Source of the DNA: an uncultured Bacteroidales bacterium
GTDB lineage: Bacteria > Bacteroidota > Bacteroidia > Bacteroidales > CAIWKO01
Length of the DNA stretch: 64,000 nucleotides
Direction of reading: 5' to 3'
Assembly: GCA_903913285.1 (NCBI GenBank)
Contig: CAIWKO010000034.1
Coordinates: 52,444-116,443 of the forward strand
Part shown: piece by piece, positions 10,313 through 18,758 of the stretch
How positions within the stretch are numbered: position 1 is the stretch's first letter
Layout of the letters: every line of letters begins with the position of its first letter
Notes under the pieces: model-generated
The model's input: the letters and a program-made list of their open reading frames with translations, nothing else
Database searches by the model: none
Told to the model about the DNA's origin: nothing
Translations under genes and position numbers: made by a program

Positions 10313-10750
10313 TTACTTAAATGTTACCATCAAATATTTTTTCACAAGTTTGTTGGCCAGATCTTTTATTGCTTTATAGCCGTTGAAAGCTGTGGGGCTT
10401 CCTTTCATTTTTTTTGATCTTTGCAGTTCTTTGTCGTCGATGCTTTTTAATGCAATGTATCCGTAGCGGGTTATGAATTCGTTCGATACGCTGAAGCCAC
10501 CCGAGAAAGGAACAGCCGTGTATTCAATCACAAACTGAGCATCGGTTTTAACTGTAACTATATTCCAGTATCCCCATTGTTTTAGCGCGTCGATTAAATA
10601 AGGCTCGATCTCGCGCGAGGCCACATCGGTATATTGGAGAAATACCTTGTTGCCTTTTTTTGTTGCATCTGAATTGCCGGTTGCGGTTTGCGACCAACTT
10701 AAATTTATCGCGAAAATTGATAACAGTACCGTGAAGATCGCTTTTTTCAT
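10313..10750 (-). CDS. secreted hypothetical protein
   Basis: signal peptide; intact ORF. Confidence 0.65.
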   Translation of the reverse strand: MKKAIFTVLLSIFAINLSWSQTATGNSDATKKGNKVFLQYTDVASREIEPYLIDALKQWGYWNIVTVKTDAQFVIEYTAVPFSGGFSVSNEFITRYGYIALKSIDDKELQRSKKMKGSPTAFNGYKAIKDLANKLVKKYLMVTFK

Positions 10751-10793
10751 GATGTAGTTTTTACAGGTTTGTGCTCACTCAGTCATTTTTGGT

Positions 10794-11093
10794 TCAGGCG
10801 GTTTTAAAATATTTGTTTAAAAAATCGATGCAATCGTAAACGGCATCGTATTCTTTTTGAGTTTTGGTGCGCATGGCAATTTCGTTTTTGGCGTCTTCCA
10901 GTCTTTTGGTTAAGGTTTGTGCCTGTTTATACCAGGCAGCCGTTTCCGCAGATTTTCCGTTAGGGGTTTCTTTTATTTTTTCGTCTAAAAGTTTCAGTTT
11001 TTCTATGGTTTCGAAAAAATCGGCTAAAACAGGATTGATCCTGAATGACTCGAGTTTGTTCAGGTTGTTGGCAAATTCCGTATCGTGCTTCAT
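10794..11093 (-). CDS. hypothetical coiled-coil protein
   Basis: intact 99-aa ORF, charged helical composition. Confidence 0.55.
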   Translation of the reverse strand: MKHDTEFANNLNKLESFRINPVLADFFETIEKLKLLDEKIKETPNGKSAETAAWYKQAQTLTKRLEDAKNEIAMRTKTQKEYDAVYDCIDFLNKYFKTA

Positions 11094-11256
11094 AGAAGGG
11101 TTTTATTATTGTGAAAATAATAATTTTAGGATATGGCTCAAAGGTAAGCAAAATAAAGCAGAAAACAGTTTCCGCGACCAAATAAGAGCGGAAGTGGGTG
11201 AGGGTTATTCGTGTAAAACTATAGTTTTTATGGTGCGCTTATCTTTTTTTTCTATA

Positions 11257-11730
11257 CTACAGTAATGCTGATTCTAAAATTTTCTTTACTATTGCTGTAA
11301 GCGGCTTTGAGTTGATTATATTTTTAGCAGTTTTATCACAAACGCTTATCGAAATCATTCTGTATTGGTCGCTTTTCATGTTTTTTAATTTCGCTGCTTT
11401 ATCGGCTTCATCCGTAAAACATTTGTGATAATATTCATTGTTTTCTTTCATAATAACACCGTCAACCAGGTCTATCGTTAAATTAGTGCCGACACCATCA
11501 ATTTTTATGTTTTCCCAGGTAATGAGTCCGATAGTTATGTGTTTGGGGGTTCCCCACAATTTTATAAGTTTGTCTTTACACTTATCAAGCTCCTGACCTG
11601 TAACAGAAAATGAATTAGTGGTGTCATTTTTAGAATAAGTTGCATCTACGCGAATTTTAAGCGTATTTGTTTGAGAAAATCCCGTGTAGGCAAAAAATGC
11701 TAAGACCAGGATAAGAATTGTTTTTTTCAT
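11257..11730 (-). CDS. secreted hypothetical protein (paralog of 62646-63135)
   Basis: signal peptide; shared KLWGTPKHITIGLITWENIKIDGVGTNLTIDLVDG block. Confidence 0.7.
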   Translation of the reverse strand: MKKTILILVLAFFAYTGFSQTNTLKIRVDATYSKNDTTNSFSVTGQELDKCKDKLIKLWGTPKHITIGLITWENIKIDGVGTNLTIDLVDGVIMKENNEYYHKCFTDEADKAAKLKNMKSDQYRMISISVCDKTAKNIINSKPLTAIVKKILESALL

Positions 11731-11820
11731 TTTTAGTATATTTTTAAATGATCATTATTAACCATTGGCTGAAGTCATTAATAAAAGTCATTACAAATTT
11801 AAATAATTTTTTCCACAAAA

Positions 11821-11856
11821 AAAAACTTCCGCGGCCAAATTGCCACGGAAGCTTTT
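11821..11856 (-). terminator. intrinsic terminator for 11883-12845
   Basis: CTTCCG...CGGAAG stem, T-run on minus strand. Confidence 0.6.
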
Positions 11857-11882
11857 CGGGTTTGTAGTTTTCGAAACGAAAT

Positions 11883-12845
11883 TTATTTCACCACCTGAAC
11901 AATATTCAATTCGCCGTCGCTTTCGTCGCTGAGGTTGGCGGCGTAAGCAAAGCGAAATTCGGCACGCAGGGTGTTGAGGTCTATCTGCAGCGATTCTCCC
12001 GCGGGTATTACAAATTTAACGGGCGGAATTACGGTTACGGTGCTCACATCGCTGAAAAATATGCAGGCATCGTGATCGGCCACGTTGCTAACTTCCCAAA
12101 CTTCGGTGCCTTTAAATTTAATATCGAGCAATTTAATTTCGTTGGGCTGCAAAAATATCGGGTAGCCTTCGTCGGTTGAGGGTTTGCCATAGCGACGACG
12201 CATGGCTGAAATAGCAAAAAAAGTATCAACCTTTTCTGGGTCGTCGAAAAATTTCTTCGTCAAACCGCCTTCCACGCCAAGCATGGCATCGGTGGTTTTG
12301 ATGCGAAGCTTTTCCTGATCTTTCGAAATGGATTTCAAGGCTCCTACTGCTGCATCGTGGGCCGAAACTGCATCCTGAAGTGTTGTTAAAAATGCCGTGG
12401 CATCGATTTTCACAGTTGCCAGAGCGGCATCGGTTCCGCAACCTTTTATAAAGGTTGTGATTCCGGCTATGCGGTCGTAAACATTGCCGCTGATAAATGC
12501 CTGCCTGTCGTGAGGTATCAGGGCTTTTGCCTTGGCTGAGCCTTTGGGATAAATCTTCCAAACATCAACAACCCAGGCCGGCGCCTTTACTTTAGTGAGT
12601 TCATCGAGCAAAGTATTCTGATCGATGGTGGTCGACATTTCAAAATTAAATGCATCGTGCCAGGTGGCATACCCATCGTTGTATTCTTTCACGAACACGA
12701 AATAGAACGTTATCAACGCGGCAATATCAGGATCGCCCGAATATCCGTTGAGCTTATTGTTCAAATAATTGATCAGATAGTTTGCAAAAATCTGACTTCC
12801 TTTGCATGCATTTGCATGATGATTGATGGCTAAAAATTGTTTCAT
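11883..12845 (-). CDS. hypothetical protein
   Basis: intact 320-aa ORF with coding composition. Confidence 0.7.
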   Translation of the reverse strand: MKQFLAINHHANACKGSQIFANYLINYLNNKLNGYSGDPDIAALITFYFVFVKEYNDGYATWHDAFNFEMSTTIDQNTLLDELTKVKAPAWVVDVWKIYPKGSAKAKALIPHDRQAFISGNVYDRIAGITTFIKGCGTDAALATVKIDATAFLTTLQDAVSAHDAAVGALKSISKDQEKLRIKTTDAMLGVEGGLTKKFFDDPEKVDTFFAISAMRRRYGKPSTDEGYPIFLQPNEIKLLDIKFKGTEVWEVSNVADHDACIFFSDVSTVTVIPPVKFVIPAGESLQIDLNTLRAEFRFAYAANLSDESDGELNIVQVVK

Positions 12846-13100
12846 AATTTTAATTTTTTTTAATGTTAATACTAGACGAACTTAGTTAACTATAAGAATA
12901 ACGTTAGTTCATGAAAAAAAACTTGGTTTTATTGAAAATAATTTTTTATCGGTCCTGTTATAAAAGGTTTATGGGGTTTTATAATTTATTTTGTTTTTTC
13001 AGAATTTATAAAAAACGGGTTTTTATGGATTGTTTTTTATCAAAACTACCAAAAATAAAATGAAAATTTATACTAAATAAGGGCAACAAAAAAAATGCGA

Positions 13101-13346
13101 CAAAATGTCCATTCCGACGCGTCACAATGCGTTATTTTTGACAAAATGTCCATTTCCGTACGTTACAATGCGTCTTATTCCGAAAAAAATAGATTTCCGC
13201 GCGTCACAATGGGTTTTATTCCAAAAAAAATGCATTTCCGCGTATCACAATGCGTTTTATTTCGAATAAAATAGATTTCCGCGTGTCACAAAGGGTTTTA
13301 TTCGGTCAAAAACGCATTTCCGCGTGTCAGAATGGGTTTTATGCAA
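13101..13346. repeat. 41-bp minisatellite, 6 units without spacers
   Basis: units start 13101, 13142, 13183, 13224, 13265, 13306; core ATTTCCGCGTGTCACAATGCGTTTTATT. Confidence 0.9.
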
Positions 13347-13391
13347 TAATAACAGGGGTTTTGTTTTTCGGAGAGGCGAAAAATTCACATT

Positions 13392-13408
13392 CAAGCCCTT
13401 CGGGCTTG
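13392..13408 (-). repeat. REP-like palindrome CAAGCCC-ttc-GGGCTTG
   Basis: 7-bp stem; inverted copy, flank TTCACATT equals reverse complement of AATGTGAA. Confidence 0.8.
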
Positions 13409-13442
13409 TTTATGAGTATTTGGATTCTGTTCTATTCATGTT

Positions 13443-13459
13443 GAAGTCCTTCGGACTTC
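13443..13459 (-). repeat. REP-like palindrome GAAGTCC-ttc-GGACTTC
   Basis: compensatory-type change in stem relative to AAGCCC/GGGCTT. Confidence 0.75.
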
Positions 13460-13497
13460 GTAAATACAACATTTTATCTTTTCAATTTGGTTTTACT

Positions 13498-13676
13498 AAG
13501 CGCGAAGGGCTTAAATATGAAAGTTACCAAAAAACACCCGCTTCAACATATCATAAACTCAAAATGAACGGATTTTGCTAAGCCCGAAGGGCTTAAATGT
13601 GAAAGTTAAAAAAAACACCCGCTTCAACGTATTCAAAAATCAAATGAATTTGGTTTCGCTAAGCCCGAAGGGCTTA
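13498..13676 (+). repeat. three REP-like palindromes AAGCCCGAAGGGCTTAAATGTGAA spaced 81-82 bp
   Basis: copies at 13498, 13580, 13661 with shared AAACACCCGCTTCAAC between them. Confidence 0.85.
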
Positions 13677-13711
13677 AATGTGAATAGGACCAATAATCAA
13701 ACAATGTGTCA

Positions 13712-13728
13712 CAACCACAACGTGGTTG
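13712..13728. repeat. perfect hairpin CAACCAC-aac-GTGGTTG at 3' end of the transposase gene
   Basis: 7-bp stem, 3-nt loop just downstream of the stop codon at 13736. Confidence 0.7.
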
Positions 13729-13735
13729 AATAGCG

Positions 13736-14182
13736 TCATAACAAATACCGTTCATCAAACGTAACATTATGTGCTTTTAAAAGCTCCAAATATTCGTCCC
13801 GAAACGATTTCTTTTTATGATGCTCTTCCTGATTTTTAACATACTCTATCAAATTATCTTTCGCTTCGATAGAATAGGTAAATGCGCCATACCCTTCCTG
13901 CCAACCATCGAAAAACGGAAATAACTTTTGGGTTTTTATATACAAACTGCTCGACATTTTAATATCTTTAACCAAATCGGCAAGAGATATAGTTGGATGC
14001 AAATGCGTGATTATATGAATATGGTCTTCAATTCCTCCTATTCTATACAGGTGACATTTTTTGTTTTCAAGAACTCTGCTTATATATCTGAATAAATTTT
14101 CCCGTTGATTTTTGTGCAGCGTTCCGTTTTTTCCTTTAGTAGTGAAAACAATTTGGTAAATAATTTGTGTATACGTGCTCAT
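13736..14182 (-). mobile_element. IS200-like / REP-associated tyrosine transposase (Y1_Tnp, HUH)
   Basis: STYTQIIYQIVFTTKGK; HUH motif DHIHIITHLHP; Tyr in NLIEYVKNQEEHHKKKSFRDEY; ORF extends to a TTG at 14221 but ATG at 14182 fits the family start. Confidence 0.92.
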
Positions 14183-14267
14183 ATTATTCTTCAAGCCTTT
14201 CGGACTTATTTTTTGTTTCAAACTCTATGAACTTGTAAAATAGCCCAAAAATCCCCCGCTCCGAGGC

Positions 14268-15923
14268 CTACAACCCCAAAGTTTCTTTTCCCTGCTCAAA
14301 TATGATGTCTTTGGGTATGTTGGCCGACTTCAAACCGTCCAGATCTTTTTGCAACTGCGGATTTATAACGGCATTTTCTTTCAAATACTTTGCAGCGCCG
14401 TCGTAATCGCCGTTGCCCTGAAATGTAATAATAGTGGCGGCCCATTTGTCGATAGCATCCTTCATTTTATCCATGTTCACCAGGTAAGTTCCTTTTTCCG
14501 AACGGGTAAACGCACCGGCCTTTTCGAAAAAATTAAAACACATCATATTGGCTTTTCCGTGCGCGTCGGCGGCTCCGAAACGCACCGAGCGAAAGATGCT
14601 GGCCATAAATGTTACGTAGCAATCCTGTTTGGTGATGTAGTCGATGTCGCCGTTTTCAATAAGTTTCGAAACCAGGAACAAACCCAGTATATCGGCCTTT
14701 CCTTCCTCGAATGCCGAGTAGATTTCTTTCATGGCTTTGCTCACGGTGCCTTTCCCGTTGATGGTATTTTTTATGCCCAATCCGTGAGCCACTTCGTGGA
14801 ACATGATGTTATTAAAAAACGCGTCGAACTTCACATTTTTCAGTTGCGAGTAATCGGTGAGCTTTTGCGAGATGGGCAACAAAATATCGTCGAATTTGGC
14901 TTTCATGGTGTTTTTCAACTGCAGGCGACGCGAGCCTTTTTGGGCCTGCACCTGTTCGTCGTTGGGCAAATTGATGGCAATGGTTTTACCGCCCGCGTTG
15001 CAGTCGCCGGCATAATACACCACATCGTATACTGCCAGTTGCGACGAAGTTCCGGGCACTTCTTTCTTAAATTTCTCGTCGACGGGCAATTGTTTTTGCA
15101 GTTGCGGAAGCCGGGCAATAAACTTGTCGAGGGTTTTGCTCCATTCCATATCTTTCACCAAAACAAAGGCTTCGAAAGCCGCCTTATATCCAAACAAAGC
15201 ATCCTGATAATGTTCGATGGGTCCCACCACGAAATCGATATGATTGTTCTTCATGTCCATCCAGGCCATGTCGCTGGGCCAGTAATTGCTCGAAAGCAAA
15301 GCGTCGGCGCGCAGTTCCAGGTAGGTTTTAAATCCTTTATCTTCGGCCAGCGCGGCAGCTTTGCGCAGCAGTTCGGCGGCTTTGGTCAGTTGTTGTTTAT
15401 ATTCGTCGTGATACCAAACCACTTTCAGGCTTTTATCGGCATTGCGGCGAATCACCGTATACAAACTCCCCTTATCCGGGTTATCGAGCTTTTCGAATTC
15501 GGCTTTGGTCATATCTTTTGGATAAAAATTCGCACCAAGGGGTCGTGGGCCGTATTTTTCAATAAAAGCCTTGTTATCGTCGAGCCGATCCCAGGGTCCG
15601 TAATTTATCAGGGCAAATTTCTTTTCGGGTTCGTTTTTAATACTGTCGAGAAAAAGATTTTTGTCGCCCAGAGTTTGTTGCCAAAAAATATCGTCCATAA
15701 TTTTAGCCACATCGATCAAAACCGCGAGCAGTTCTTTTTCGTTTTTGTTCAAAAAACTCTTATCGGTGGTAAGTTTCACTGTGGCATATTCGTTCACTTT
15801 TGATTGCATAATCGAATCGTGTTTAGCTTGATTAATCTTAGTTTCTTTTTTCTGAGGTCCGCATCCCTGCATCGCAGTGGCTGCAAAAACAACAGCGCAT
15901 AACAATATTGAAAACCGTTTCAT
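14268..15923 (-). CDS. M49-like (dipeptidyl-peptidase III family) zinc metallohydrolase, lipoprotein
   Basis: lipobox MQGCG; HEVAHGLG and EEGKADILGL. Confidence 0.75.
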   Translation of the reverse strand: MKRFSILLCAVVFAATAMQGCGPQKKETKINQAKHDSIMQSKVNEYATVKLTTDKSFLNKNEKELLAVLIDVAKIMDDIFWQQTLGDKNLFLDSIKNEPEKKFALINYGPWDRLDDNKAFIEKYGPRPLGANFYPKDMTKAEFEKLDNPDKGSLYTVIRRNADKSLKVVWYHDEYKQQLTKAAELLRKAAALAEDKGFKTYLELRADALLSSNYWPSDMAWMDMKNNHIDFVVGPIEHYQDALFGYKAAFEAFVLVKDMEWSKTLDKFIARLPQLQKQLPVDEKFKKEVPGTSSQLAVYDVVYYAGDCNAGGKTIAINLPNDEQVQAQKGSRRLQLKNTMKAKFDDILLPISQKLTDYSQLKNVKFDAFFNNIMFHEVAHGLGIKNTINGKGTVSKAMKEIYSAFEEGKADILGLFLVSKLIENGDIDYITKQDCYVTFMASIFRSVRFGAADAHGKANMMCFNFFEKAGAFTRSEKGTYLVNMDKMKDAIDKWAATIITFQGNGDYDGAAKYLKENAVINPQLQKDLDGLKSANIPKDIIFEQGKETLGL

Positions 15924-16058
15924 TGTTTATGATTTTAGTTTGACATGAAATAATTGAACACTAAAATTAAATATAAAATTTCAGATACCGATAAATGTGG
16001 CATTTTTTTTGCGGATTTTGGGTTTTTCACTTACAGTTTTATACAAAAATATTGTGTT

Positions 16059-16466
16059 ATGAAAAAACTCATCACCCTGGTTTTTGCAGCATTTTCAACG
16101 CTGGCGTTTTCGCAGAATCAACAAATAAACCCCACCGATAATTCTCAGGTCTATCCTCAGCAGGCAGCTGTTTACAACAATAATAAGGGGAGCATTAACG
16201 CGCAGCAAACTAATTTCAACGCCAATGCCAACACCGACCAACTGGCTCAGGTTACGCAGCAACTGGCATCCGATCAGGGGGGCATTTATATCAGAACCCG
16301 AACTGCGGGCTCTTCGGGCTTCTCAACCAAGACCACGAAAAGCAAAATGCACACTGCAAGCAAACATACTTCGTCAAAATTTTTCGACAAGCTATTCGAC
16401 AAAAAATACAAGGCAGTGCCTCACTATAAAAAGAAATCGCGTTTTAAGAAATGTTCGTTTTTTTAG
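16059..16466 (+). CDS. secreted Q/N-rich then Lys-rich hypothetical protein
   Basis: signal peptide MKKLITLVFAAFSTLAFSQ; start moved downstream of the ORF-track start. Confidence 0.65.
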   Translation: MKKLITLVFAAFSTLAFSQNQQINPTDNSQVYPQQAAVYNNNKGSINAQQTNFNANANTDQLAQVTQQLASDQGGIYIRTRTAGSSGFSTKTTKSKMHTASKHTSSKFFDKLFDKKYKAVPHYKKKSRFKKCSFF

Positions 16467-16474
16467 ACGACCGC

Positions 16475-17734
16475 TTATTGCAATAAAATTTTTCCCGAAA
16501 AGAGTTTCGAATCCGTTTTCACTTGATAGATATACAGTCCGGCAGGCAAATTTCCTTTTTCAAAGGCTACCATCTTCGTGTTGATATCCGATAATGCAAA
16601 AACGCTGTTTCCCAGCAGGTCGGTGATAATGATCGATGCATTTTGGGGCGTTACAGCAAATTCGAAATACAAATTATCTTCGGTAGGATTCGGATAAACG
16701 TCAAGATGTTGCAAAGAAAGTTCGTTTTTCCCGATCTCTTCGGCGCACGAATTTTGACAATACGTAACATCGCTGCCAATGGTTCCGGTATTAAAATCCG
16801 GAGGTCCGCCATTAGCCAGATCGCAAAAATCAAACGGACCGGTCATCACGCCCGCATTGGTCGAAGCCTGTCCCACGCAAATATGACCACCATCTCCGGT
16901 AATGCTGTCGCGGTTATAAAAGTTTCCTGCCACATAAACGGCCCCGTCATTTTCAAAAAGCGCCAAATGATTTACCGAATCGATATTAGAAAAATCGTTT
17001 TCAACGATAAACGAAGCAGTCGGGTCGTTATAAAAATATGCATGATTGGATGCATCATCATTTCCGTGCATACTTCCGTAATTTTCGAAGGTTCCGTGAT
17101 TTGAAAAATCATTGTACGTAAAAATATCATCGTTTTCAGCTACATTATTCGAATAAAAATTGTGGAAATTGGCTACATTGTTATTGTAAAAAACGTGGAG
17201 GTTCAACAGGTCGGTGATGTTCAGTACCCCGTTGTTTTCGAGCGTATCGTTCACACTAACTTTTGATGCAGCAATACTTCCGGCGGCATCGTTATAAAAA
17301 TACGATTCAATGAACAAACTATCCACTTCGGTAATGCTTCCCATATTGTTTACATAAGCGCCACTGTAAAAAACCGAATAGAACAAACACGAATCCAAAT
17401 TGGTGAAATCGCCACCGTAAAATCCCACGCGGCTAACCTTAATTTTTCCATGATTTACAATGGTTCCGGTGGCCATTGTCAAATATCTGCCCGTAACATT
17501 TTCCCGAAGTATGCCATTGGTCCCAATGGTTAACGAACCACCGTTCAAGGCGAAATCATTATCCAAAACCACATTATGATTCACATTTATGGTGTAGGTT
17601 GGCAACGGTAAGCACGAGCAATCCCAGGTGGTGGGCATATAAAAGTTTCCGTCGGTAACAGAAGTTATTGTCTGACTGTTGGTGCGAATTACAAAACAAA
17701 GAACAATACTGAAAAAGAGTAAACATTTTTTCAT
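16475..17734 (-). CDS. T9SS type A sorting-domain protein
   Basis: C-terminal LDVYPNPTEDNLYFEF...LPAGLYIYQVKTDSKLFSGKILLQ; N/F-rich repeats upstream. Confidence 0.85.
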   Translation of the reverse strand: MKKCLLFFSIVLCFVIRTNSQTITSVTDGNFYMPTTWDCSCLPLPTYTINVNHNVVLDNDFALNGGSLTIGTNGILRENVTGRYLTMATGTIVNHGKIKVSRVGFYGGDFTNLDSCLFYSVFYSGAYVNNMGSITEVDSLFIESYFYNDAAGSIAASKVSVNDTLENNGVLNITDLLNLHVFYNNNVANFHNFYSNNVAENDDIFTYNDFSNHGTFENYGSMHGNDDASNHAYFYNDPTASFIVENDFSNIDSVNHLALFENDGAVYVAGNFYNRDSITGDGGHICVGQASTNAGVMTGPFDFCDLANGGPPDFNTGTIGSDVTYCQNSCAEEIGKNELSLQHLDVYPNPTEDNLYFEFAVTPQNASIIITDLLGNSVFALSDINTKMVAFEKGNLPAGLYIYQVKTDSKLFSGKILLQ

Positions 17735-17804
17735 AGAAATATGCTTTTGAAAATAAAAACCAGTCAAAGATACGTCATCTGTTTTAAATAGACACCGACA
17801 CCGT

Positions 17805-18527
17805 TCATTTTTTAACACGTTTCCGCATCCTCATATTGAGCATTTCGACCGAAAATGAGAACAATACCGCAAAATAGATATAGCCTTTCGGAACATCATA
17901 ATGCAAGGCATCAACAATAAGCATAAACCCGATCAGGATCAAAAACGATAAGGCAAGTATCTGCAAAGTGGGATGTTTATTGATAAAACGGCTGATAAAA
18001 CCCGAAAAGAACATCATAAGGAACATGGCAATGATAACGGCAATTATCATCAGCACCACACTTTTGGTGAGGCCGATAGCAGTTAAAATAGAGTCAAATG
18101 AGAAAATAATATCGAGCAAAGCTATCTGCATAATGGCGGCAGATATTTTATTGGTGTTTCGGTGTTTTTGATGATGTTCAATACCTTCAATTTTTTGATG
18201 CATCTCCGATGTGCTTTTTATGATCAAAAATATACCACCGGCCAGTAAGATGAGGTCGCGAATGCTTACATCAAACCTGATCCCGATCGAATCGAGCGAA
18301 AACAATGATTTCGACAACCCGATAATATGGGTGATTAACAGCAATAGACCAACCCTGAATATCATGGCCAGTGCCAGACCGGTATTACGGCTCAGGCGTT
18401 GCTTGTTTTCGGGAAGTTTTCCGGTGACTATCGATATAAAGATAATATTGTCGATACCCAGAACAATTTCCAGAAAAGTGAGCGTGAGCAGTGCGATCCA
18501 TGTTTCGCCGTGAAGAAAAAGTTCCAT
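17805..18527 (-). CDS. TerC family integral membrane protein
   Basis: LEIVLGIDNIIFISIVTGKLP; SFDSILTAIGL. Confidence 0.92.
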   Translation of the reverse strand: MELFLHGETWIALLTLTFLEIVLGIDNIIFISIVTGKLPENKQRLSRNTGLALAMIFRVGLLLLITHIIGLSKSLFSLDSIGIRFDVSIRDLILLAGGIFLIIKSTSEMHQKIEGIEHHQKHRNTNKISAAIMQIALLDIIFSFDSILTAIGLTKSVVLMIIAVIIAMFLMMFFSGFISRFINKHPTLQILALSFLILIGFMLIVDALHYDVPKGYIYFAVLFSFSVEMLNMRMRKRVKK

Positions 18528-18758
18528 AATAAGCTTTTTGCAAAAGTACGATACCTTTTTTAATGAAAAGCAATATTTTCCGGATTCATATTATTTCGAA
18601 AAACCAAACAAATGCACGTTATAAAACTTCGGAAACAATACCAAACCTATTGAAAAAATTTTTCCCATATATTTTATTCCCCTTAAAAAACTTCTATACC
18701 TTTGATGCCGATTATTTTAAAGTCCTACTATTTATAAATTGATGTACTGCAATACTAT

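Noticed and set aside
13250-13581. 64-aa and 85-aa ORFs over the minisatellite/REP region
   Set aside because: They read through non-codon-multiple repeats and palindromes; no coding signal.
13101-13676. Possible CRISPR array
   Set aside because: 41-bp units are contiguous without variable spacers; the 81-82 bp set has conserved inter-palindrome sequence; no cas genes nearby.
14349-15803. 484-aa ORF on the + strand
   Set aside because: Exactly antisense to the 551-aa M49-like gene; composition-driven shadow ORF with no recognisable motifs.
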